The notes below the pieces were generated by a model. That model was given only the letters and a program-made list of their open reading frames with translations. It did no database searches and was not told the DNA's origin. A stretch of DNA of 64,000 bases from an uncultured Bacteroidales bacterium (lineage in GTDB: Bacteria; Bacteroidota; Bacteroidia; Bacteroidales; UBA932): contig CASEOO010000028.1 of the NCBI GenBank assembly GCA_949289565.1, forward strand, positions 62,001-126,000, written 5' to 3'. Of the stretch, positions 10,090 through 19,120 are shown piece after piece; the first letter of the stretch is position 1, and each line of letters starts with the position of its first letter. A program made the translations under genes and the position numbers.

Positions 10090-11385
10090 ATGAACAGGAA
10101 TAAAACGATTGCGGCGATATCCGCTATAATAATTCTATTGGCCGGAGCCATTGCACCGGCATACGGTGCAGACAGGAAAAGGGCGTCAGCGAAGAAAAAT
10201 GTGATTCCTGGCGTAGAGGTGCTGGTGAAGAGGGGATTTCCCGGGCTGAAAGGGAAAAATGTGGGGCTGGTGACGAATCCGAGCGGGGTGGACAGGAGCT
10301 TGCGTTCAACGATTGATATACTTTTCAATGCCCCTGAGGTGAATCTGGTGGCTCTTTTCGGTCCGGAACATGGAGTCCGCGGAGATGTATATGCCGGAGG
10401 GAAAGTGGATGGCCATGTGGATTCTGCTACTGGCCTTCCGGTGCATTCGCTATACGGGGCGGCCAGGAAGCCGACTCCGGAAATGCTGGAAGGGATAGAT
10501 GTGATGGTTTATGATATCCAGGATGTAGGGGCGAGGTCATACACTTTCATAAGCACACTCGGACTGGTGATGGAAGCATGTGCGGAGCAGGGGATAGAAG
10601 TAATGGTGCTTGACCGGCCGAATCCGCTGGGAGGCGAGAAAATCGAGGGAAGCTATGTGGAGGACGGGTATTTTTCGTTCGTGAGCCAGTACCGCATACC
10701 TTATGTTTACGGGCTTACAGTGGGCGAACTGGCGCTGATGATCAATGCAGAGGGGCTGAACTGCGGGCAGCTTGGAAATCAGGAGCCGGCGCGTTGCAGC
10801 CTGACTGTCATTCCGATGGAGGGATGGCGCAGGAGCATGAGATATGAGGATACAGGACTGCCGTGGGTGCTGCCGTCTCCGAATATCCCGTATCATTCCT
10901 CATCGGAGAATTACTGTGCCGCTGGTATCTGCGGCGAGCTGTATGGCTTTTTGAATATCGGCATAGGCTATACTCTTCCGTTTCAGGTATTTGCGGAGGA
11001 GTGGATCGATGCAGAACGGCTGAAAGAGGCTTTAGATGCGCTCCGTTTGCCTGGTGTGGCTTTCAGGACGATTTACTTCAAGCCGTTTTCAGGCCGTACT
11101 GCTGGACGGCTGGTGCAGGGTGTCCAATATTTTTTCACAGATTATGACGCCGCCAGGATCACCGAGGTGCAGTTCCATGTGATGGAGGCCATAGCGACAT
11201 TGTATCCGGACCATAAGCCGTTCGAGGCCGCATCTGGCATAGGCCTGTTCGACAAGGTCTGCGGCTCCCCCTATATCCGTGAGACCTTTTCGAAGTCATA
11301 CGATTTCGATGACATCAGCGATTTCTGGCGCAAGGATGAAGCCGCTTTCCGCAAACTCTCGTCCCGGTATCATCTGTATAAATGA
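10090..11385 (+). CDS. namZ: NamZ-type exo-beta-N-acetylmuramidase (DUF1343, GH171)
   Basis: 431 residues with a signal peptide (MNRNKTIAAISAIIILLAGA, cleavage after AYG near residue 27), so exported to the periplasm. DUF1343 landmarks are in order: KNVGLVTNPSGVDR near 55, LFGPEHGVRGD near 92, VYDIQDVGARSYTF near 140, DRPNPLGG near 175, and LPWVLPSPNIP near 260. NamZ of Bacillus subtilis, the founder of GH171, removes terminal MurNAc from peptidoglycan fragments. With AmpG and the SpoIID-domain protein upstream, the gene completes a cell-wall salvage set. It converges on the DUF262 pair with 38 bases between stops. Confidence 0.86.
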   Translation: MNRNKTIAAISAIIILLAGAIAPAYGADRKRASAKKNVIPGVEVLVKRGFPGLKGKNVGLVTNPSGVDRSLRSTIDILFNAPEVNLVALFGPEHGVRGDVYAGGKVDGHVDSATGLPVHSLYGAARKPTPEMLEGIDVMVYDIQDVGARSYTFISTLGLVMEACAEQGIEVMVLDRPNPLGGEKIEGSYVEDGYFSFVSQYRIPYVYGLTVGELALMINAEGLNCGQLGNQEPARCSLTVIPMEGWRRSMRYEDTGLPWVLPSPNIPYHSSSENYCAAGICGELYGFLNIGIGYTLPFQVFAEEWIDAERLKEALDALRLPGVAFRTIYFKPFSGRTAGRLVQGVQYFFTDYDAARITEVQFHVMEAIATLYPDHKPFEAASGIGLFDKVCGSPYIRETFSKSYDFDDISDFWRKDEAAFRKLSSRYHLYK

Positions 11386-11423
11386 CTAGCCTTCAGACCT
11401 GCTTTTCCATCGGTTTCTTGAGG

Positions 11424-13907
11424 TTATGGCACTGCTTCAAAAATTTTTTCGATTTCTGCAGATAAATTTCTAACAGTCTCTGTTTCCTTAAAGTGAAATA
11501 GAGGCGGAATCTGCACCCATCGTTCGTCATTGTCAATGTAACTGCATCCATTCAACAGATTAAGCAGCTCTTTAGCGTATTTCTTTGTTTTGCATTCAAA
11601 CTGTATTTTCAGTTCGTGGTGCTGGCAGAATCCTATCCATAATGTACATTGTTTCCGTTCTTGCTTGAGCCAAATGTAGTTGCCGAAACTGTCGCCATAT
11701 TGTTTGTACATCTCGAGCTGATTTGAATAGCAATATTCAAAACCATAATTGTTGGCTATGGTATTTGCTATCTTCGCTCTTTCTGTATCAAGCGCCACCC
11801 TTGCAAATTGTTTCCTTGGAACTGCAAACATTATGTGGCCTTCATACCAATATACTCTAAATACAGCTTTCCCGCTTGCTTCTTCACTTGCAACCCAATC
11901 ATATAGCTTAATATCGTGACGAATCCTGTCTACAGCCATGTTGCAGTATTCAATTTCTATGTCTGAAGCACCAGTCCACGGCGTAAAATCTTTAGCTCTG
12001 CCGATATACTCAGCAAGCCTTTCTTTAACGGCTTCGGCATTGTCTCCCTCCAGAACATCTGCCAGCATTTGCCTTACATCATTGTTCGATGCCAAGATGT
12101 TCTTTAAGTATTTATTAGTTTCCGCCCGTTCTGTTATAAAACGGTTTTTTATGTCGTTCCATGTAGCAAACTGACTCGCAATTGCACGAATCAACAGGTG
12201 GTCTTGACGATATGCCGGTGAAATGCCATATTCATCAAACATGTCTTTGGCAAGAGATAAACTATGCCGGTACTCAGGTAAGGACATGTCTTCTTTATAG
12301 AAGAACATTACCATACCTTTAAAGTATGGATGCTTTTCAGCATCTTCAAATACAGGCAGCCATTCATCGTTTTCAGCTATACGCGAAGCTTTCAACACCT
12401 CTTCAAGCAAAGCTCTGTTCTCCCTGTCATCAGCATTGTCTTCTTTCCACTGAGAAAGAGCATAGTAAAACGATTCTTTTTCTGACATTCTTTTGGCAAT
12501 GCTGTGAATAACAGCGGAGAATTTCCTGATCAACGATGATACAGGAGTCAGGCTGTCAATATTCGTGTTTTCGACCACATTCCATACAATGCGCATCCAT
12601 TGTTTGAAAGTATCTGCTTCAAATGACTCAAAAGCTTCAATAAATTCAATGACAGCACCAAACACAATTATCTTGATGTGTGTCATCTTGGAATTGATAT
12701 TGCTGTAGAAATCATCTCCATTCAATAATGGTTTTTCCCATGCAGGAACCATCATTTCGTATATAACCTTTCTCGAATCTTTGAAATCATATTGATAAAA
12801 GGTGTCAAGCACTTTGTCTAATGTCAGCACGTATTCCGGATGATTTGTTAGAATCGACTCAAATTCCTGGAATCCAAGGTATTCGTTAACCTCTGTCCGG
12901 TTTTCTGCATCTGTATAAATCTTCCTCAATGTGATGTCCTGCCGCATATCCCTGTCATTGACAATATCTTTGGAGGCGACGATGTATTTGCATGCAAAGA
13001 ATCGGGAGAAGAAGCTCATATAAGAAGCGTCAAAGTTCTCAAATCCTTTCCTCCAGAACATGTCAATCCATTTGGCATCCAGTTTGACCGAGAAATTGAA
13101 ATGGAATTCAACAGTCTCTTCGCTGTCTTTACGATAGAGAGGAACAAGTTTTTTAAATGGCGGATAATCGATGCCTCCAATATAATTTGTCAGGTCGGCC
13201 TTGAAGTTCTCAAATGGACTTAGCTGCAAGCCTCGGGCATTCATCTTGATATACAATTCTTCAGACAGATTGAAGAAGCCCAATGACTTTACATAGAACT
13301 GGATATTTGCCAACTTCGTGTAAAGGTTGTTGTTATCTTGGTTGATATATCGTTCATGTATGGCATCAAGCATTGTAAGCATAGCTGTTATGGTGCTGTC
13401 TCTGTCGAATGACTTGAAATACCATTTTGCTTGTCTGATCACTTTAGATGGCGTCTGTCCAGATAAATCAATGCGATACGAGGCGAGTTTATGACAAAAT
13501 ACGGTTGACGTGGAACGTGTTTCATAGACGAAGCGATTCAGGGCGTCACGTATTGCTTTATCCTCCTCATCTTCTTCTGTCAACTCACAATTGGCTATAT
13601 ACCAGTAAACGAGGAACAAAGTAGTCATGCGTTGCTGACCATCCAGAAGTTCCATCACATATTCATCGTTTGAAGGACGGACAATGCCATAGATGAAATT
13701 GAAATCAAATATCTCGTCTGTTTTAAAATTCGCAAACATTTCATTCAAAAGGGTATTGCGAACATAGGTACATACACCGTCCATCCTGCCTTGCGCATAA
13801 GGGCGTTGTATCTTCGGGATGATAATCTGACTGACTTTAACCTTCGTATCTTTGTTAAGATCAAGATCTTTCCTATATATGTCAATAAATGTATATCTCT
13901 CGTTCAT
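11424..13907 (-). CDS. DUF262 domain protein, large, without recognisable HNH domain
   Basis: 827 residues. The N-terminal DUF262 domain (ParB/sulfiredoxin-like, found in GmrS/BrxU/SspE-type nucleases) is marked by IPKIQRPYAQGR near 31-41 and ELLDGQQRMTTLF with Asp89. In GmrSD-type enzymes this domain binds nucleotide and gates nuclease activity. No DUF1524 HNH motif is seen; the C-terminal 250 residues are unassigned. The start codon overlaps the stop of the upstream DUF262-DUF1524 gene (ATGA, 13904-13907), so the two are co-translated. The region is visibly AT-richer than its flanks, suggesting horizontal acquisition. Defence against modified phage DNA is the likeliest role, by family only. 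Confidence 0.82.
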   Translation of the reverse strand: MNERYTFIDIYRKDLDLNKDTKVKVSQIIIPKIQRPYAQGRMDGVCTYVRNTLLNEMFANFKTDEIFDFNFIYGIVRPSNDEYVMELLDGQQRMTTLFLVYWYIANCELTEEDEEDKAIRDALNRFVYETRSTSTVFCHKLASYRIDLSGQTPSKVIRQAKWYFKSFDRDSTITAMLTMLDAIHERYINQDNNNLYTKLANIQFYVKSLGFFNLSEELYIKMNARGLQLSPFENFKADLTNYIGGIDYPPFKKLVPLYRKDSEETVEFHFNFSVKLDAKWIDMFWRKGFENFDASYMSFFSRFFACKYIVASKDIVNDRDMRQDITLRKIYTDAENRTEVNEYLGFQEFESILTNHPEYVLTLDKVLDTFYQYDFKDSRKVIYEMMVPAWEKPLLNGDDFYSNINSKMTHIKIIVFGAVIEFIEAFESFEADTFKQWMRIVWNVVENTNIDSLTPVSSLIRKFSAVIHSIAKRMSEKESFYYALSQWKEDNADDRENRALLEEVLKASRIAENDEWLPVFEDAEKHPYFKGMVMFFYKEDMSLPEYRHSLSLAKDMFDEYGISPAYRQDHLLIRAIASQFATWNDIKNRFITERAETNKYLKNILASNNDVRQMLADVLEGDNAEAVKERLAEYIGRAKDFTPWTGASDIEIEYCNMAVDRIRHDIKLYDWVASEEASGKAVFRVYWYEGHIMFAVPRKQFARVALDTERAKIANTIANNYGFEYCYSNQLEMYKQYGDSFGNYIWLKQERKQCTLWIGFCQHHELKIQFECKTKKYAKELLNLLNGCSYIDNDERWVQIPPLFHFKETETVRNLSAEIEKIFEAVP

Positions 13908-15889
13908 TGCTCATCCTCCTCATTGCTTGCATAGTTTATAATAATATCATAAACGTATTTGTGATACGCATTCATGTCTTCTTCTGTCCAAAGAGAACGA
14001 TTCGTTCCCTTCTGGTCAAAGAATTTTGCAAAAATGTATTGTGTGGCGATAGGAACAAATATACCTTGCTTGATGCGCTCAATGATAATGCGGCGTTTGG
14101 TACAGAAAAGGCTGTTTCCATACATCCTGTTTGTGGCCGCATCAAGAAGTGTCAAATTGCCTATGGAGTTTTTAATCTCCTCATCCGCCTCTACCTCCTT
14201 GGCATTCTTCTTCAATATGTCAATAGCTATATCATAGGCTTTTTCTTCCAGATTTTGATTAATCTGCTTACGCTCTTCATCGGTCAGTTCCTCTGAACGG
14301 TCCTCCATTGCTGTCTTGATCCATTCAATTTTGTCTTTCTCCTTCTTCAGAGCATTTGTGTGGAAAGAGTCTACATGCTCAATGTCCCAGTTTTGAGCGC
14401 TAAGCACATCAAATGGGAATTTATATACATCTGAATCTGATTCGAGTTTTTGGTTTTGCTCATTCAGGAGGTGAATGTTCAAAGTCAACAGCAGTTTGTA
14501 GATATTGTCATGCTCCTTATAGGTATTGAGGATTCGTTTATTGTCTTTGTCAATCTTGATGCCTCGAAGATGATAGGATATGCGATTTTTCAAATAAAGT
14601 TCAAATTCATTTCTGGTTGACAGTTTGGACATATTTTCGAAATGAAGAACCAATCGGGACAAGTCTTCGCCGCACTGGCTTAACAAGCCAATGAAATTAT
14701 ATGTCGATGGGGTGCAGAACCAGTCATCGAGTGTGCGGAACAATTCCATCACCTCATTCCATGCGTCAGCAACTTCACGCTGCAAAGCTTCGCCGATTTT
14801 TCCTTCAAATCGGTTATAATAAAAACGGAAAATCTCACTCTGTCTGGTGTCCATTAACTTTTCGTCAATCTCCTTCAAAATATTATCCCACTCCTCTTCT
14901 CGCACATCTTTCAGAACATTCTTTTTATAAATCAGGTTGAAGAGCAGGTCTATCCGGTTAGGCATATCAACGCCTTTCTTTTGAAGGAAGTACCAGAAAT
15001 TGTTGGCATGGAGTGTGTTCTCTATAAGCTCCCATTCCAGAGCCAGCTCCGACTGCTTAATATATTTGTCGCCAGCAGTAAAATTTTTCTTCAACAAAAA
15101 CAGGCCTTTGATAAGTTCAGCATCAGTTAATCTAATCTTGCCAGTATTTATCTTTTGGAACTCCTTAATGTTATTTTTATCCTTGCTCTCAGCGATTTCA
15201 TACCATAACACTTGTACAGAACCTCCTTTGGTGTCGCTCATTCCGTTGAGCAATTTAAAGAAAGAGTTTCTAATATTGTCAAGACTTCCTCCTAATTGAT
15301 AGCGGATATTGATTTCCTTTCCGTCGGTCTTAATCCACTCTGCAATATATTTGAATGCATTTGCCATGTGGAAGAAGTCCACGTTTTCCTTGAAATCATC
15401 TTCGCAGCAGTCCTTTATCTTTTTCATGGACATGCTTTCAAGGAATTTGGCAGAATCATCGCGGGTGGCATAACAAATATGGTACAGCTCCTTTCCGTCC
15501 TCTTCTTCTTTCAGCGTTTCTGCATCCCATCCCTTCTGATCCATAAGATATTTGTATAGAAGGTATATGGTGGTTAATCGCTGCTGGCCGTCAATGATTT
15601 CCCAAACTCCATGTTTTTTTATGTCATCATTGTATTCATCCTTGAAAATTGATTTCAACTTTTCTTCATCGGTGATTGTGCGTGCAATAATCGGCTGAAG
15701 ACAATAGAATTGGTCTTGCTTCTTTTCTTTCCCTTCATTTGCAAAGTCATTTGCGAAACATAAAAGGTCTCGAAGCAGATCTCCAACCTGTTTCACAGTC
15801 CAACGATAACCTCTTTGATAGGATGGAATGTAGAAATATCTTCCATCAAGGAGCTCGCCTATAGCATATTGGTATATAGAGTTGTCCAT
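13904..15889 (-). CDS. DUF262-DUF1524 protein (GmrSD-like putative restriction endonuclease)
   Basis: 661 residues. DUF262 is at the N-terminus: IPSYQRGYRW at 21-30 and IIDGQQRLTTIYLL with Asp100. The C-terminal DUF1524 (HNH-superfamily nuclease) is marked by NWDIEHVDSFH near residue 500 and NLTLLDAATNRMYGN near 580, which supply the His and Asn positions of an HNH fold. This domain pair is that of GmrSD, BrxU and SspE, enzymes that cut or nick modified phage DNA. First gene of a two-gene minus-strand operon; the second DUF262 protein overlaps it by four bases. No methylase or phosphorothioation gene lies nearby, so the target modification is unknown. Confidence 0.86.
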   Translation of the reverse strand: MDNSIYQYAIGELLDGRYFYIPSYQRGYRWTVKQVGDLLRDLLCFANDFANEGKEKKQDQFYCLQPIIARTITDEEKLKSIFKDEYNDDIKKHGVWEIIDGQQRLTTIYLLYKYLMDQKGWDAETLKEEEDGKELYHICYATRDDSAKFLESMSMKKIKDCCEDDFKENVDFFHMANAFKYIAEWIKTDGKEINIRYQLGGSLDNIRNSFFKLLNGMSDTKGGSVQVLWYEIAESKDKNNIKEFQKINTGKIRLTDAELIKGLFLLKKNFTAGDKYIKQSELALEWELIENTLHANNFWYFLQKKGVDMPNRIDLLFNLIYKKNVLKDVREEEWDNILKEIDEKLMDTRQSEIFRFYYNRFEGKIGEALQREVADAWNEVMELFRTLDDWFCTPSTYNFIGLLSQCGEDLSRLVLHFENMSKLSTRNEFELYLKNRISYHLRGIKIDKDNKRILNTYKEHDNIYKLLLTLNIHLLNEQNQKLESDSDVYKFPFDVLSAQNWDIEHVDSFHTNALKKEKDKIEWIKTAMEDRSEELTDEERKQINQNLEEKAYDIAIDILKKNAKEVEADEEIKNSIGNLTLLDAATNRMYGNSLFCTKRRIIIERIKQGIFVPIATQYIFAKFFDQKGTNRSLWTEEDMNAYHKYVYDIIINYASNEEDEQ

Positions 15890-16017
15890 ATCACGCCTTA
15901 TTGTTACTTACTTTTATTTCTTCCTTTTGAAATCAACAATATATTTATCCATTTCCACTATGGACGTAATAGTTTGATATTCTGTTCGTTTATACATGTT
16001 TTTACATTTTACTCAGA

Positions 16018-16047
16018 GCAATGAGTATTTTACTCATTGCAAATATA
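16018..16047 (-). promoter_or_regulatory. Candidate promoter and palindromic operator of the DUF262 operon
   Basis: On the minus strand TATATTTG (plus strand 16040-16047) matches the Bacteroidota -7 box TAnnTTTG. Immediately downstream, where transcription would start, lies a perfect 23-bp palindrome (16018-16040: GCAATGAGTA-TTT-TACTCATTGC). A further TTTTACTCA copy lies at 16007-16015. The layout suggests a repressor site over the start of a transcript with a leader of about 140 bases before the gene. Sequence inference only; a hairpin in the leader is the alternative. Confidence 0.5.
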
Positions 16048-16172
16048 AAGTTTATTTCACGACTAAATTAATGCGTAACAAGAATATTGGTGGCATTTAT
16101 TTCCGGACCTGTTTTTTCTGGCCAGAAAAAAATATCTGCCAATATGATAAAATTTCAAAAAAATCAAAAATC

Positions 16173-16270
16173 TTAACCGAAACTTAACAAATCTTAACGC
16201 AAACTTAATAATCGTTAACAACATCGTAACTTAATCGTAAAAATCCCGACAAATTCTCACTATACCTTTG
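16173..16270 (+). promoter_or_regulatory. Seven-half-site PHO-box-like array and TAnnTTTG promoter
   Basis: TTAAC-like half-sites start at 16173, 16184, 16194, 16205, 16215, 16226 and 16237 (TTAAC three times, TTAAT, TTAAC, GTAAC, GTAAA). Steps are 11,10,11,10,11,11, so all lie on one face of the helix. TACCTTTG at 16263-16270 is a -7 box; no -33 TTTG is present, as expected for an activator-dependent promoter. Tandem half-sites with 11-bp period are the mark of PhoB/PhoP-type OmpR-family regulators (B. subtilis PhoP uses TTAACA-like repeats). The rest of the 409-bp gap (15890-16298) is AT-rich and shows no coding frame of note. Confidence 0.6.
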
Positions 16271-16298
16271 CCGCCGGAAATAAGAAAAAAGAAGCATA

Positions 16299-19061
16299 GT
16301 GAGAAAACTGAAACTTATTCTGGCCATCGCTGTCGTATTTTTCGGCCAGATCACGACCCAGAAGGCGGTCGCAGCTCCGGAAGAAGCCGGAGACATTCTT
16401 AAAGGTATAGTAATAGACGCCGAAACACAGGAGCCGCTTATCGGCGCGGCCATCATGGTGAGCAACACTACCGAAGGAGTCATCACTGACCTGGACGGAA
16501 GCTTCATCATAAATCTCCTCAGGGACAACACTCCGTTCGAAGTCTCCTATATAGGATACAAGACTGTGCCGTTCTCGATAGTCACTGCAGGCGGCTCCAT
16601 GAAACTCGATGTGAACCCTGAATATGCCGGAAGCATATCCCTGACGGGCAATGCACTGACGATACTCATGTTCCCTGACGGCGAAATGCTCCAGAACGCC
16701 GTAGTGACAGGCCGCAAGACTCTCGAATCGCTCCAGGCGCTTCAGAACGAAAGAATCACCTCCGGTTTCGCCATAGAAAACATGGGAGCCAAGGAAATGA
16801 GCCTGAAAGGAATATCGAACGCTCAGGAAAGCGTGGCCAAACTATCCGGAATATCCATCGCCAGCGCTGGCCAGCTTATAGTCCGCGGACTTGGCGACAG
16901 GTACAGCACCACCACGCTGAACGGCCTGCCGATAGCATCGCCGAACCCGGACAACAAGCTTATCCCGTTGGATATATTCCCGGCATCCACCATACAAAAC
17001 ATCACCGTGAGCAAGGTATATGAAGCCAGCTCGTATGCCGACTATTCCGGAGCGCACGTGGATATAAGCACGAAGGAAGGCAAGAGCGAAGATTTCTTCA
17101 ATGTATCGTTCTCTACAGGAGGATACTTCCAGACTCTCGCAAACGACTTTTACAGGATGGACGGCAAAAGCCTGTTCCTGACACAATGCCTTGACCCTGA
17201 AGCAGAGAGCATAGCATACGGAGACTTCCGGGATTACGTGAAGTCGAAAGACATCTTCGGCACGACTTTCCGCACCTATAAGAGAAATCCGCTTCCGGAC
17301 CTCGACGGCGGCGTAGGATTCGGAAAGAGCTTCCCTGTCGGAAACCAGACTCTCAGCCTGGTGGCTTCGGCCAGCATCAAGACCGGGGATGAAACCATGA
17401 CAGATGCGTTCTACAGGACTTATGAAGCCAGTTCGGCCGGCAGCATGCAGAGTGATTATACATACGACAGCTACGGGCAGAAAATAGACATTGCCGCTCT
17501 CGTGGACCTCGACTATACTCTGCGCCAGAGCGACAATATAGGCCTGACCGTCTTCTTCGCCAGAAACGCCAAGGACTCGCACCTCGACAGGCACGGCATC
17601 GACTACCAGGAATCCTACGACCTGATAGGAAGCAACCAGGTCACACACATATATACCCTTCAGAACTACCAGCTGTCAGGACATCATGAAGCGGCCAGAT
17701 GGCTCATAGACTGGGGCGCTTCCTATACCATGTCCGCCAGCGACGAACCGGACAGACGCCAGGTGATGTACCGCCGCGGAGCCGATGACCAGTGGTATTT
17801 TTTCAAGCTGAACCAGCAGGAGACCCAGAGATATTTCGGAAAACTCAGCGAAAATGAACTCGTGGCCGATATCAAGGCGACATACAATATAAATGAATAC
17901 AACAAGGTCCGTTTCGGCCTTTCGGCCAAAGACAAGGTCCGCAAGTTCCGCACCACCAGATTCTACTATGATGTCAGGAACATCAATGATCCGGTGACAG
18001 ATTTCCACAATCCTGATGCATACCTGAACTTCGCAAATCTGCAGGACGGACTGATATCGGTGAATCGCAGCCAGTTCGACAGAGACCAGTACGATGCCTC
18101 AAACATCATCGGGGCAGGATTCATAGAAACTGATCTCAAATTCGGCGACAGATGGTACCTGAATGCAGGTCTCCGTATGGAAGCCAGCCGCCAGAGCGTC
18201 GACTACAACGATGACGTGGAAAACCTCACCAGAAATCTTGACGCTTTCGACTTCTTCCCGGCTATCAACGTAAAATATGATGTTACAGCGAACAGCATGT
18301 TGAGGCTCTCTCTGTCACGCACCATCACCAGGCCGTCATTCATAGAAATGGCCCCTTTCCTCTATCAGGAAAGTTTCGGGGGTGCGCAGATAAGAGGTAA
18401 CGAAGAGCTCGAAAACGGATACAACTACAACTTCGACCTGAAATATGAACTCTTTTCGGAGAAAAATACAGACATGTTCGCTGTGACTGCATATTTCAAA
18501 TACCTCGAAAGCCCTATCGAGAGGACACAGAGACTCTCCGGCGGAGCTACAGAACATTCATTCCAGAATGCCGACAACGGTATAGCCGCAGGTGTGGAAG
18601 TCGAGTTCCGCAAGGAAATAGTGAAGAATCTGGCAGTCAGCGCCAATGCGTCCTACATGTACACGAACGTGATACTTCCGGAAGGAGGAGTGTACACGAA
18701 CCAGCAGAGGTCACTTCAGGGGGCGTCTCCATACCTTGCGAACGCAGATATCAGCTACACTCCTGAGTTCCGGAACGGTTCGAGCCTCAGCCTGGCCCTG
18801 CTTTACAATCTCCAGGGACCGAGAATCCATGCTGTCGGCATCATGGGGCTGGGAGATGTGAAACAGATGCCTCTGAACACTCTCGATTTCGTGGCGACCT
18901 ACAATATCGACAAGCATTTTTCGGTGAAGATGGCATTCAACAACATGCTGGACTCCACCATCAGGTTCAAGCAGGAAATCCCTAATGCAGGCAGGACAGT
19001 GGATGTCGAACAGTGGAGAATCGGCGCCGGCTTCGAAATCGGCATAAGTTATTCGCTCTGA
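16299..19061 (+). CDS. TonB-dependent outer-membrane receptor (non-SusC type)
   Basis: 920 residues from a GTG start, with a signal peptide ending near AVAA (residue 25). A CarboxypepD_reg-like domain follows (GIVIDAETQEPLIGAAIMV, about 33-110), then a plug with VRGLGDRYSTTTLNGLPIASP near 195, then a 22-strand-type barrel ending in GAGFEIGISYSL. The RGLGDRYS plug motif marks a receptor subgroup that occurs without SusD. The partner gene downstream encodes a beta-helix lipoprotein, a pairing seen elsewhere in Bacteroidota. Ligand unknown; the PHO-like array upstream suggests a phosphate-linked nutrient. It transports across the outer membrane using TonB energy. Confidence 0.85.
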   Translation: MRKLKLILAIAVVFFGQITTQKAVAAPEEAGDILKGIVIDAETQEPLIGAAIMVSNTTEGVITDLDGSFIINLLRDNTPFEVSYIGYKTVPFSIVTAGGSMKLDVNPEYAGSISLTGNALTILMFPDGEMLQNAVVTGRKTLESLQALQNERITSGFAIENMGAKEMSLKGISNAQESVAKLSGISIASAGQLIVRGLGDRYSTTTLNGLPIASPNPDNKLIPLDIFPASTIQNITVSKVYEASSYADYSGAHVDISTKEGKSEDFFNVSFSTGGYFQTLANDFYRMDGKSLFLTQCLDPEAESIAYGDFRDYVKSKDIFGTTFRTYKRNPLPDLDGGVGFGKSFPVGNQTLSLVASASIKTGDETMTDAFYRTYEASSAGSMQSDYTYDSYGQKIDIAALVDLDYTLRQSDNIGLTVFFARNAKDSHLDRHGIDYQESYDLIGSNQVTHIYTLQNYQLSGHHEAARWLIDWGASYTMSASDEPDRRQVMYRRGADDQWYFFKLNQQETQRYFGKLSENELVADIKATYNINEYNKVRFGLSAKDKVRKFRTTRFYYDVRNINDPVTDFHNPDAYLNFANLQDGLISVNRSQFDRDQYDASNIIGAGFIETDLKFGDRWYLNAGLRMEASRQSVDYNDDVENLTRNLDAFDFFPAINVKYDVTANSMLRLSLSRTITRPSFIEMAPFLYQESFGGAQIRGNEELENGYNYNFDLKYELFSEKNTDMFAVTAYFKYLESPIERTQRLSGGATEHSFQNADNGIAAGVEVEFRKEIVKNLAVSANASYMYTNVILPEGGVYTNQQRSLQGASPYLANADISYTPEFRNGSSLSLALLYNLQGPRIHAVGIMGLGDVKQMPLNTLDFVATYNIDKHFSVKMAFNNMLDSTIRFKQEIPNAGRTVDVEQWRIGAGFEIGISYSL

Positions 19062-19120
19062 CATTGCGCGGAGCGCATGAAGAAAAAATGAACAAACAAT
19101 ATAAACCCAATTTTCAAAGT

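Noticed and set aside
16842-17648. Minus-strand open frame of 268 codons opposite the TonB receptor
   Set aside because: No signal, domain or promoter; it mirrors the receptor's codon pattern.
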